Assembly: GCF_001570565.1 (NCBI RefSeq)
Contig: NZ_BBXE01000022.1
Span: 124,001-188,000, forward strand
Direction: 5' to 3'
DNA length: 64,000 nt
DNA from: Herbidospora yilanensis
GTDB taxonomy: Bacteria; Actinomycetota; Actinomycetes; Streptosporangiales; Streptosporangiaceae
Below the pieces are notes generated by a model, which ran no database searches, was not told the origin of the DNA, and was given only the letters and a program-made list of their open reading frames with translations. Shown piece after piece: positions 51,170 through 59,631 of the stretch. The translations under genes and the position numbers were made by a program. Every line of letters begins with the position of its first letter. Position 1 is the stretch's first letter.

Positions 51170-52323
51170 CGGGCGTGGGGCCGGCCACCGTCCGGCTCGC
51201 ACGCATCGGCGCGGCCGTGTTCTCCGTCGGCATGGCGGCCTTCGCCGCCGTGCCGCTGCTGGAGGCGCTCGGCCGGTTCCCGGGCGCCCGGGGGGCCGTC
51301 GCGGTGTTGCTGATCACCGGGCTGACCGGCTGCTATCTGTGGCTCGGCGTCCGGGCCGTGCTCCACCGCAGCGCCCGGCGGGATCTGTTCGTGCTGGCCA
51401 CGATGACGGTGCTGGCCGTCGCAATGCCGTTCGCGGCCGGTTACTCGTGGCTGAGCATCGGGTTCATGCTTCCGTTCGCGTACGCGATCACGCTGCGGGG
51501 CTGGCGGGCCTGGACGGGCTTCTTCGCCGCCCACGTGCTGAACGCGGTCCTCTCGATCGGCCACGACGTGAACTGGGTGCTCTTCAGCTCGTTGCAGAAC
51601 ACCCTGACGGCGGGCGCGCTGGCCGGCCTGACGATCTTCGCGACGCTGCTCGGCGAACTCCAGCGCACCCGGGAGGAACTGGCCCGGCTCGCCATCACCG
51701 AGGAGCGGCTCAGGTTCGCCCGCGAACTGCACGACGTGCTCGGCCACAACCTGTCGGTCATCGCCATGCGCACCGAACTGTCGATGCGGATCCCCGCGAG
51801 CCAGGTCAAGCGGCTGCACGGCGAACTGGCCGAGATCCACGACATCGCCCGGCGCTCGCTCCACGACGTGCGCGCAGTGGTCAAGGGCTACCGCGAGATG
51901 TCGCTGGAACGGGAACTGAGCGGCGTGCGCAAGGTCCTGGAGACGGCGGGCGTGCGCTGCGACTTCGCCGACCTGCCCGCCACCCTCTCCCCGGACGTGC
52001 GGGTGGCCCTGGCGTGGGCGGTCCGGGAAGCGGCCACCAACCTGCTGCGGCACAGCGACGCCACCGTCTGCCTGCTCCACGTCGACACCGAGGGCGACCG
52101 CGTCCTCGTCACCGTCGCGAACGACGGCGTACGCGAGAACGACGCCGTGAAGTCACGGGACAACGTCGGCGGCAGCGGCCTGGCCGGTCTCGACGAACGA
52201 CTCACCCAGGTCGGCGGAAGCTGCGGACGCCACATCGAAGACGGCTGGTTCACCCTCTCTCTGGACGTTCCCGGCCGCCCGATGGCGGCCACTCTCACCT
52301 CTGCCACAGGAGACCGGAAATGA
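51148..52323 (+). CDS. Sensor histidine kinase 1 (NarL/DesK type)
   Basis: A 391-residue kinase with five to six membrane helices (residues 15-165), a HisKA_3 box with the phospho-acceptor His in RELHDVLGHNLSVIAM, and a HATPase with AVREAATNLLRHSDA and GSGLAGLDERL. GTG 51148 is inside the permease gene; GTG 51175 is an alternative. Its stop overlaps the start of response regulator 1, forming a pair that probably senses the peptide or cell-envelope stress and controls the RiPP operon or exporter. Confidence 0.88.
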   Translation: MGAPERLTGVGPATVRLARIGAAVFSVGMAAFAAVPLLEALGRFPGARGAVAVLLITGLTGCYLWLGVRAVLHRSARRDLFVLATMTVLAVAMPFAAGYSWLSIGFMLPFAYAITLRGWRAWTGFFAAHVLNAVLSIGHDVNWVLFSSLQNTLTAGALAGLTIFATLLGELQRTREELARLAITEERLRFARELHDVLGHNLSVIAMRTELSMRIPASQVKRLHGELAEIHDIARRSLHDVRAVVKGYREMSLERELSGVRKVLETAGVRCDFADLPATLSPDVRVALAWAVREAATNLLRHSDATVCLLHVDTEGDRVLVTVANDGVRENDAVKSRDNVGGSGLAGLDERLTQVGGSCGRHIEDGWFTLSLDVPGRPMAATLTSATGDRK

Positions 52324-52958
52324 TCAGAGTTCTTATCGCTGAGGACCACGACCTCATCAGAGGCGCCCTGATCGCCCTCCTGTCGGAGGAGCGGGACATC
52401 CGCGTCATCGAGGAGGTGTCGCGGGGCGACGAGATCCTCCCGGCCGTCGTCGGCAGCAGGCCCGACGTGGCCCTCCTCGACATCGGCCTGCCCGGCATCG
52501 ACGGCCTGGAGGCGGCCGGCCTCATCAGGGAGCTGGAGCAGCCCCCGCCGGTGCTGATCCTCACCAGCGTCGGCACGCCGGGCAACTTCGACCGCGCGAT
52601 GGCCGCCGGCGTCAAGGGCTTCCTGGTCAAGGACGCCCCCGCCCACCGTCTCACCGACGCCATCCGCGCCGTCGCGAGGGGTGAACGGTACATCGACATG
52701 GACCTCGCCGACGACGGCGGCGAGACCGAAACCAACACCAACCCGCTGACCGCACGGGAGATCAGCGTCCTGTCGGCGCTGGCCGCCGGCCAGGGCGGCA
52801 ACGATCTGCGGGGCAGCCTCGGACTGTCGGCCCACACGATCCGCAACTACCTGGCCGCCGCCCGGCTGAAGACGGGCGCCCGTACGGATGAGGAAGCGGT
52901 GCGTATCGCCCGCGTCAACGGCTGGTTAACGGACAGTTCGATCGACGCCAACGGTTGA
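52320..52958 (+). CDS. Response regulator 1 (NarL family)
   Basis: A 212-residue regulator. The receiver domain has the acidic pair in LIAEDHDLIRG, phospho-acceptor Asp in VALLDIGLPGIDG and Lys in GFLVKDAP. The C-terminal LuxR-type HTH is LTAREISVLSALAAG and AHTIRNYLAAARLKTGAR. It overlaps kinase 1 by 4 bases. It is a candidate for binding the TATCAC-N9-GTGTTA element upstream of precursors 1 and 3. Confidence 0.92.
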   Translation: MIRVLIAEDHDLIRGALIALLSEERDIRVIEEVSRGDEILPAVVGSRPDVALLDIGLPGIDGLEAAGLIRELEQPPPVLILTSVGTPGNFDRAMAAGVKGFLVKDAPAHRLTDAIRAVARGERYIDMDLADDGGETETNTNPLTAREISVLSALAAGQGGNDLRGSLGLSAHTIRNYLAAARLKTGARTDEEAVRIARVNGWLTDSSIDANG

Positions 52959-53024
52959 TCGCGGTCGCCGGAAGCGTCACGATCAGTACGAAAGTTGACG
53001 CCTGGGACGTTTGCGGAGACCCTC

Positions 53025-54173
53025 GTGGCTCACGAAACCGAAGCGCAGGTCAGATGGTTGTCCACGGGCGTCGTCGCGGTGACGGGCGCGTTGTGGGCAC
53101 TCACCCCGCTCGCGTTCCTGATCGTCGGCCACGTCGAGCAGGCGGCAGTGTCCGGTGTGCTCCTGGCCGGCCTGCTGGCGGTCTACACCCGCGTCGTGGC
53201 GGGCCACATAGCGGGCAGCGGCCCGGGTCCCCGCGGCCTGCGGACCTTCGCCCTGTTCGCCGTGGTCGTCTACGGCTCGTTCCCGATCCTGGGCGGCGTC
53301 TGGATCTACACACCGCTGATCGTGGGCACCGCCGGGCTCCTCCTGCTTCCGTTCCGCATGGCGGTCGCCGTCCTGGTCGTGGTGGCCGTGGCCGAGTTCC
53401 CGCTCACCCTGGCGCTGCGCACCGGCCTGCCGACGGAGGGGTTGCAGAACAGCGCCGGAGTGCTGGTCGCCGCCGTCGTGGCGGCGGGCATCGTCCACTA
53501 CGCGCGGTTCGTGCGGGAGTTGCGGGAGATCCGGGCGACACTGGCCGAGATGGCCGTCGACCAGGATCGCATCCGCATGGCCGGGGAACTGCACGACCTC
53601 CTGGGCCAGACCCTGGCCTCGATCAGCCTCAAGACCGAGATCGCCCTGGCGATGGTCGACCGGGACAGAGGCCGGGCGGTGGAGGAGATCAAGGCGACGA
53701 TCGCCATAGCGGGCGAGGCGCGGGCCGAGGTCGGCGACGTGGTCGCGGCCAGGCGCTCCCTGAGCGTCGGCGCCGAACTGTCCTCGGCCGTCGCGCTCCT
53801 GGAACTGGCCGGCGCGACCTGCGACCTGCGGCTGGGCATCAGCGAGATAGACGAGGAGACGGGTGACACACTCGGCTGGATCGTCCGGGAGACCGCGACG
53901 AACATCGTCCGCCACAGCGACGCCCGTTCCTGCCTGATAGAACTCGGCCGCGCCGACGGCCGCATCCTGCTGCTGGTACGCAACGACGGCGCCCGGCGCG
54001 GAGGTCCGGGGCGCGGAACGGGATTGGCGGGTCTCAGGCAACGGGTGGACCGGCTCGGCGGGGAGCTGACCGCGGGGGAGACCGAAGAAGGCGGATTCGA
54101 GGTGCGGGTGTGGTTGCCCGCCGTGCACGACCAGGAGAGAGTGATCAGCATTGATTCGTGTCCTGCTGGCTGA
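53025..54173 (+). CDS. Sensor histidine kinase 2 (NarL/DesK type)
   Basis: A 382-residue kinase with about six membrane helices (residues 15-165), a His-box MAGELHDLLGQTLASISL and HATPase motifs ETATNIVRHSDA and GTGLAGLRQRV. It is paralogous to kinase 1 in layout. GTG 53025 is preferred because GGAG lies 7-8 bases upstream; a TTG at 52995 would add 10 residues. It overlaps response regulator 2 by 23 bases. The truncated kinase-like protein at 35472 resembles its membrane and helical part. Confidence 0.87.
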   Translation: MAHETEAQVRWLSTGVVAVTGALWALTPLAFLIVGHVEQAAVSGVLLAGLLAVYTRVVAGHIAGSGPGPRGLRTFALFAVVVYGSFPILGGVWIYTPLIVGTAGLLLLPFRMAVAVLVVVAVAEFPLTLALRTGLPTEGLQNSAGVLVAAVVAAGIVHYARFVRELREIRATLAEMAVDQDRIRMAGELHDLLGQTLASISLKTEIALAMVDRDRGRAVEEIKATIAIAGEARAEVGDVVAARRSLSVGAELSSAVALLELAGATCDLRLGISEIDEETGDTLGWIVRETATNIVRHSDARSCLIELGRADGRILLLVRNDGARRGGPGRGTGLAGLRQRVDRLGGELTAGETEEGGFEVRVWLPAVHDQERVISIDSCPAG

Positions 54174-54798
54174 AGACCACGGCGTCGTCCGAGGCGCGCT
54201 CACCGTGCTGCTGAACCTGACCGACGACATCGAGGTGGTCGCGGAGGCCGACCGGGGCGACCGGGTCGTGGCCAGGGCCCTGGCGGCCCTGCCGGATGTC
54301 GCGGTCCTGGACATCGAGATGCCCGGCGTCGACGGCATCGAGGCCACCAGCCGCCTGCGCCGCGCCCTCCCGGCGTGCCGCGTGCTGATCCTGACCGCCC
54401 TGGCCCAGGTGACGCTGCTGAAGAAGGCGATGGACGCCGGGGCGAGCGGCTTCCTGCTGAAAGACGCCCCGACCGAGCGCCTGGCCGAGAGCATCCGGCG
54501 CATCGCGGCCGGCGAACGGGTGATCGACGCCTCTCTGGCGGTGGCCGCGATGACCGCGACGTCGTCGTTGCTGACCGACCGCGAGTCCGACGTGCTCAAC
54601 CTGGTCGGGCTGGGGGCGACGACGGGCGAGATCGCGGCGGAACTGCACCTGTCGGCGGCGACGGTGCGGAACTACATCTCCAACATCATCACCAAGACGG
54701 GGGCCAGGAACCGGACGGACGCAGTGCGGATCGCGGTGGACTCGGGCTGGATCGAACGGCCACGTCCGAACCCGGCGGCTCCGGCGGCCCGCCGCTGA
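54151..54798 (+). CDS. Response regulator 2 (NarL family)
   Basis: A 215-residue regulator with receiver motifs LLAEDHGVVRG, VAVLDIEMPGVDG and GFLLKDAP, and a LuxR-type HTH (LTDRESDVLNLVGLG, SAATVRNYISNIITKTGARN). The TTG start at 54151 lies inside the end of kinase 2. It closes the plus-strand RiPP region; its stop abuts the converging GAP1-like gene with no gap. A second kinase/regulator pair in tandem suggests separate sensing of inducer and of immunity signal. Confidence 0.9.
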   Translation: MIRVLLAEDHGVVRGALTVLLNLTDDIEVVAEADRGDRVVARALAALPDVAVLDIEMPGVDGIEATSRLRRALPACRVLILTALAQVTLLKKAMDAGASGFLLKDAPTERLAESIRRIAAGERVIDASLAVAAMTATSSLLTDRESDVLNLVGLGATTGEIAAELHLSAATVRNYISNIITKTGARNRTDAVRIAVDSGWIERPRPNPAAPAARR

Positions 54799-57051
54799 TC
54801 AGCGCTCACGACCGCCGGGGGCGTACGACGACGAGCGGAACAGCGCGACCATCCCGGCCATCATGAGCAGCAGTGCGCCCAGCAGCAGTCCGACGCTGCC
54901 GAGGTCGACGGAGACGCCGTGCGCGTCGCCGGGAGGCGGCAGGAGGGGGGTCTTCGTGACCGCCGGCGAGAGCACGGGTTTCATGAGCACGTTCGCCGAC
55001 TCCCGCGCCGACTCCTGCGGATCGCCCCGGCCCGGCCCGGTCTGCCACGCCTCGATCAGCCGGTCGGAGACGCCTTCGAGGCTCGCCTCGACACCGGCCG
55101 GGAGGTCGTGGCCCAGCACGTGGACCGTCCGGGCCGGCAGCACCTCGTCGAGCAGGGCGGACCGTTCGAAGGGGACGGCCATGCCGGCCGGCAGGATCGC
55201 CAGGGTGACGTCTCCCCGCTCGACCGCCCCGACGATGTCCTCCTGCGGCAGGAGCACCACTTCGGGGGCGGGGTAGCGCGACTTGAACTTCTCGGCGTCG
55301 GGGAAGTCGGTGCGGACCGCGACGACGGTCTTCGCCGAGGCGAGCGCCTCAGGAAGCCGGTCCGCCTCGATCCTCTCGGGATTGAAGATCAGAACGTTCT
55401 GGATCGGCGGCGGGTTCAGCAGCGCGTGGTAACCGGGGTAGCCGGCCGTGCCGGCGGTGATCACGAGGTGCGGGTGAGCGGGATCGAGATCGGGGAACTC
55501 CCGCACCTCGGACCTGTAGCCCTGGTTGCGCAACATCTGGGCGTAGATGTCGGCCAGATAGCGGTCGCGCTGTTCGGCGTGGACGGTGATCAACCGCCGG
55601 AACTCCGTGACGACGGCCGTCGTGGTGTCGTCGGGCGCCGCGACGTTCTCGTCCGGGCCGGAGAAGATGCCGAGCGTCGCGAAGAAGAAGAGCACCAGGC
55701 CGATCATGAGCGCGCCCACGCTGAAGACGTACTTCGCCGCCCTGCCGGGCAGCACCCGCTGCCACCAGGACCGCTGGCCGCGCATCGACCTGATGACGTT
55801 CTTGACCTGCTTCGGGGTGGTCGACCTGTCCAGCAGGGCGTCGGCGATCTCCGTCCGGCAGGTGTCGGCGGTGAAGGCCGCCTTCGCCATCTCCGTGTAG
55901 CGGGGTTCCGGATCGTCGAACCTGCCGACCGGGGATTCGAAGCAGTGGTGCTCGTAGAGGGCCGACTGGAGGACCAGCCGGTCCTCGCGGGTCTCGATGG
56001 CATCGAGCAGGGCGCGGAGCCGGTCGGTCACCTCCGAGTTCTGCGTCGCCATGCGGAGTGACCCGACGAGCCTGGTGATCGGCGCACGTTCGAGCGGGAG
56101 CGGCGGCGCCTGCTTCGGAAGGGTGTCGCGTTCCCGGGGTTCCTCGGGGACGACCCGCGATACCCGTTCGGCGTCCGGCAGCGCGCACTCTTCGAGCAGG
56201 ATGCGCGCCTTGAGACAACCCGTCTCGTCGAACGAGATGGGGGAGGTCTTCTCCGCCAGCCGCTCCACGAGCTCCCTGGACGGCACCCGGCGACCGCTCA
56301 GCAGGGCGGCGTACTCCCTGGCCAGCGGTTCGGCGGCGGGCATGGGCGCCCCCTGTCTCCAGGTGACGACGTGGGTGCCCTCGGCGGCGTGTTTCGCGAA
56401 CGACAACCTGATCTTGTGGCCCGCGGTCGCGCTGACCCAGGTGGCGGCGGTCAGCCGGGTGCGCATCCCGTAGGGGAGCAGCGCCGCGACCTCGTCGACG
56501 AACCGCAGGCGTTCGATCATCGAGACGCCGTCGGCGCCGAGCACGCACACGTGCCTGCCGGTCATCAGGAGCGCGGCGGCGCTCGTGGCGTCGCCGTAGA
56601 GTTCGTCGTCGCCGGGAAGGCGGGCGTGCGCCCGGACCGCGACGGTGGGGGGCCGGGTGTCGGCGAGGTCCTTGAAGGCGTCGTACAGGGCCTCGTAACT
56701 CACCCGATGGCCGGCGAGCTGGTCGTAGGGGATGTAGTACCAGCGGGTGCGGTAGATCTTGCGGTTGGTGCCGTCGCGGTGGCCCGACCACTCGTTCTGG
56801 AGGGCGAGCACCACGTAGTAGGAGATCCCCTCGTCGGGTTGCCGGGTGCCCGCGAAGGCGATGGTCACCTGGGGCTGGTCGCCGGTCGCGCCGGTGGCGT
56901 AGCGGCTCCTGATCTCGTCGAAGATGCCGAGGCTGAGCCCGTCGCTGTGGCTCAGCACCTCGTAGTCGTTGTAGCTGCCCGGCGGTTTGCCCTCCAGCGC
57001 CCACTCGTAGTCGACGGTCACGTGGCGGACGGTCACGGGGCTGTCGGTCAT
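54799..57051 (-). CDS. GTPase-associated protein 1 (GAP1)-like membrane protein
   Basis: A 750-residue protein with an N-terminal domain (VTVDYEWALEGKPPGSYNDY, ISYYVVLALQNEWSG, RTRWYYIPYDQL) that I associate with the GAP1-N domain of bacterial GTPase conflict systems, a helical middle, a membrane helix near residue 445 (FSVGALMIGLVLFFFATLGI), an extracytoplasmic alpha/beta part of about 230 residues and a C-terminal helix (SVGLLLGALLLMMAGMVALF). It is translated from an ATGA overlap with the GTPase gene. The role may be a membrane effector or sensor switched by the GTPase. Family assignment is from memory and moderate. Confidence 0.65.
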   Translation of the reverse strand: MTDSPVTVRHVTVDYEWALEGKPPGSYNDYEVLSHSDGLSLGIFDEIRSRYATGATGDQPQVTIAFAGTRQPDEGISYYVVLALQNEWSGHRDGTNRKIYRTRWYYIPYDQLAGHRVSYEALYDAFKDLADTRPPTVAVRAHARLPGDDELYGDATSAAALLMTGRHVCVLGADGVSMIERLRFVDEVAALLPYGMRTRLTAATWVSATAGHKIRLSFAKHAAEGTHVVTWRQGAPMPAAEPLAREYAALLSGRRVPSRELVERLAEKTSPISFDETGCLKARILLEECALPDAERVSRVVPEEPRERDTLPKQAPPLPLERAPITRLVGSLRMATQNSEVTDRLRALLDAIETREDRLVLQSALYEHHCFESPVGRFDDPEPRYTEMAKAAFTADTCRTEIADALLDRSTTPKQVKNVIRSMRGQRSWWQRVLPGRAAKYVFSVGALMIGLVLFFFATLGIFSGPDENVAAPDDTTTAVVTEFRRLITVHAEQRDRYLADIYAQMLRNQGYRSEVREFPDLDPAHPHLVITAGTAGYPGYHALLNPPPIQNVLIFNPERIEADRLPEALASAKTVVAVRTDFPDAEKFKSRYPAPEVVLLPQEDIVGAVERGDVTLAILPAGMAVPFERSALLDEVLPARTVHVLGHDLPAGVEASLEGVSDRLIEAWQTGPGRGDPQESARESANVLMKPVLSPAVTKTPLLPPPGDAHGVSVDLGSVGLLLGALLLMMAGMVALFRSSSYAPGGRER

Positions 57052-58010
57052 CGCGACCGCCCCTGCCGGGCCAGGCGCTCACCGAGCCACAACATCGGCT
57101 CCACCACGTTGATCGGGTAGACGGGCCCCCTGATCCGCAGCGCCGCGTGGTCGGACTCGTCGGGGATCAGGTTCAGGTAGTCGTTCCAGTCGAACGTCTC
57201 GGTCTGCGGATTGACGTAGAAGCCGATCGACGAGGTCACGTAGAACTTGATGTGGCTCTCGTGGAAGAACTTGTCGAGAGAGTTGATCACCATGTCGGCG
57301 GTTCCGGTGGCCGAGACCCGGGAGAGCTGGCCGAACAGGTCGCGGGCCTCGTCGCTGCCGACGCGGGGGAACCGGTGCCGGTCGTCCAGCTCGATGAGGC
57401 CGCGTTTCTGCGCGGTCTGGAGGACCCGGGGGTCGTCGAACTTGGTGATGCACACCGCGATGTGGTGGGGCAGCTTGCCGCCGATGAACTCGTTGCTCTC
57501 CAGCATCTTCTCGGCCAGCCGGTTCAACGGGCCGTGGAGGTGGTCGTAGGCGTCGCCGACTTCGAACTCCCGGATGGGGTCGAAGAGGAACACGATGCCG
57601 CGGCTCTGGGTGAGGTTGGCCATCAGCTCCTCCTGCCGTTCCTCGGCGCCGCCCGACCGGCCGGTCCGTTTGCCGGGCGCGAAGTGGCCGCCCGGCGCGT
57701 CGACCATGGTCAGCCCGATCGTGGTGGACGCGTGCTTCGACTGCCGCCGGAACAGGCTCCGCCGCGCCGGGCCGATCAGCGCCCACTGGAAGGTCTCCAG
57801 GGCGGTGCTGGCCTCGGGGAACTCCTTCCCGGAGGTCAGCGCGCTCGTCATCTCGGTCAGGTAGGCGGTGGACTCCGGGTTCTGCCCGATGATCTTCCAG
57901 TCGTCCTCGCGGCGGTTCAGCGCGATGGAGAGCGCGGCCAGCAGCGTCGTCTTGCCACTACCGGGAGCGCCCCACATGGCGATGTGGTGGCGGGGCGATT
58001 CGGGCTGCAT
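57048..58010 (-). CDS. Conflict-system P-loop GTPase
   Basis: A 320-residue P-loop GTPase. G1 is WGAPGSGKTTLL near residues 13-24, the G3-like strand is MVDAPGGHF, and CITKFDD resembles the G4 (N/T)KxD motif giving guanine specificity. It is the central enzyme of the three-gene minus-strand operon: vWA-like protein, then GTPase after a 4-base gap, then GAP1-like protein by ATGA overlap. Such operons are predicted NTP-dependent biological conflict systems; the target is not known. Confidence 0.82.
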   Translation of the reverse strand: MQPESPRHHIAMWGAPGSGKTTLLAALSIALNRREDDWKIIGQNPESTAYLTEMTSALTSGKEFPEASTALETFQWALIGPARRSLFRRQSKHASTTIGLTMVDAPGGHFAPGKRTGRSGGAEERQEELMANLTQSRGIVFLFDPIREFEVGDAYDHLHGPLNRLAEKMLESNEFIGGKLPHHIAVCITKFDDPRVLQTAQKRGLIELDDRHRFPRVGSDEARDLFGQLSRVSATGTADMVINSLDKFFHESHIKFYVTSSIGFYVNPQTETFDWNDYLNLIPDESDHAALRIRGPVYPINVVEPMLWLGERLARQGRSR

Positions 58011-58014
58011 GTGT

Positions 58015-59409
58015 TCAGTACTCCACGTCGATCAGGGGGAACGGGACAGGGACGGCGTCGGGGACGAGCCCGAGACCGGAGATGAGCCCTCGGATGTCGA
58101 GCGCGTCGAAGTTCGCCAGCGCGGCCGATCCGAGCTGCCGCCACACCCGCGACAGCCGGTCTCCCGACTGGTAGTCGACGATCGCGCCGAAGACGACCTG
58201 CCGCGACTGCTCCAGCCGGGTGGCGGCGGCCCTCCAGTCGTGCCGGTGGGGGCAGGGCAGCACCCGGGAGGTGTCGAGCTTCGGCGGGTGCGGAGGCCGG
58301 TCGCCGATGGTCAGCAGCGCGACCGGCGACGCCGGGTCACGGGAGAGCCGCCGTTCGACGGCGACCAGCATGTCCTCGACCTGGGCGGCGTGCGGGTGGT
58401 AGGGGTAGCCCTGGGTGATCGCGCCGCGTTCCTCCAGCTCGTCGAGGGCGTCCTGGGCGGCGGCGACGTCGACGCGCCAGGCCCGCACCTCGACGGGGGA
58501 GTCCTTCACCGCCCGGTCGAACGAGTGCGCCCCGTACGCCACCACCGAGACCGACAACCCGGGCCGGCCCGACAACGTCGAGACCACCTGACGGGCCCGG
58601 CCCACCCGTTCGGCCACCTTCGGCTCGGCCCCGCAGACCTCGATCGCGCAGATGAGGTGTCCGGCGTCGGAAGGGCGCGCGGGCAGCCGGGCGGGGATGC
58701 CGGCGATCAGCTCCGCCCAGCCGCGGTGGTCGTCGGCCAGCGGCGGCAGGCCGCTGAACCGCACCCGGCCGGGCCGCCGGAGTTCGGCGGTGACGTTGTA
58801 GGACCCCGGGTGGAGCGTCCCGGAGGCCACCGACAGCAGAAGGGGCTCCTGGCCCTGCCAGGTGACCACCGCGAAGGCGGTGCCGTTCGGGCCGCCCTGT
58901 TCGCAGTGGAGTGTCATCGTCATGGTCGCGCCGGGCCGGGCCTGCACGGGGAACAGCGGCACCGTGGCGAGTTCCAGGGTCCCGTCGGCGCGGGGGCGTA
59001 AGACGACCAGATCGTAGGAGCGGGTCAGCGGATCGTCGCGCAGCACCTCGGTGATCACCGCGGCCACGGAGGCGTCGACACGCAGCGTCGGCGCGTCGGG
59101 ACGGGCCTCCCGGAGCCACTCGAACGCCTCGTCGGCCGGGGCGCCGCCGGGGGACGAGCAGACGAGCAGCGCGTCGTCGCCGGGGTCGACGTCGGCCGCC
59201 CGGAGCAGGGCCGCGCGCTCCTGGCCCAGTTCGGTCCACGACGAGTGCCATCGGCGGCCTCGGGGGACCCCGTGGTCGTCGCGGACGATCTTGAACGAGG
59301 TGAGCCCGTCGGCGGCCACCTCCACCACGCTCAGCCTGCCGCTTCCGGGGAGACCCGCCACGGCCTTGGCGAGCGCCTTGCGAAGGAGATCGTTGTCGGG
59401 GTCGGGCAC
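58015..59409 (-). CDS. vWA-like partner of the GTPase system
   Basis: A 464-residue protein. The middle has a beta-sandwich-like part (PLFPVQARPGATMTMTLHC), and the C-terminal 220 residues look like a von Willebrand A-like fold (HLICAIEVCGAEPKVAERV, LSVSVVAYGAHSFD, VALLTIGDRPPH) in which the DxSxS metal motif is replaced by EVCG. GTG 59409 has GGAGG 8 bases upstream and is preferred over TTG 59436, which has no such site. It is the first gene of the GTPase operon. It could be an adaptor that binds a client protein; this is inference. Confidence 0.7.
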   Translation of the reverse strand: MPDPDNDLLRKALAKAVAGLPGSGRLSVVEVAADGLTSFKIVRDDHGVPRGRRWHSSWTELGQERAALLRAADVDPGDDALLVCSSPGGAPADEAFEWLREARPDAPTLRVDASVAAVITEVLRDDPLTRSYDLVVLRPRADGTLELATVPLFPVQARPGATMTMTLHCEQGGPNGTAFAVVTWQGQEPLLLSVASGTLHPGSYNVTAELRRPGRVRFSGLPPLADDHRGWAELIAGIPARLPARPSDAGHLICAIEVCGAEPKVAERVGRARQVVSTLSGRPGLSVSVVAYGAHSFDRAVKDSPVEVRAWRVDVAAAQDALDELEERGAITQGYPYHPHAAQVEDMLVAVERRLSRDPASPVALLTIGDRPPHPPKLDTSRVLPCPHRHDWRAAATRLEQSRQVVFGAIVDYQSGDRLSRVWRQLGSAALANFDALDIRGLISGLGLVPDAVPVPFPLIDVEY

Positions 59410-59631
59410 CGGGTGCGCCTCCGAGGGTGTCGTCAATTGCGGAGTGTCATTAATAGGGTCGGGGTGGTGCCGTAAATAGGTGTCCCGACGATATGACCGA
59501 CTATCAGATCATTGCGCGAACGTCCCGGTTTAAAGCGAAGTGCGATAATGCAGATAGGCTAGCGGGGGTTGGCCGTGACTGCGAGGATCTAGACCCAGCA
59601 CAGAACGTGAAGCTTCACGGGTGGGGAAAAC

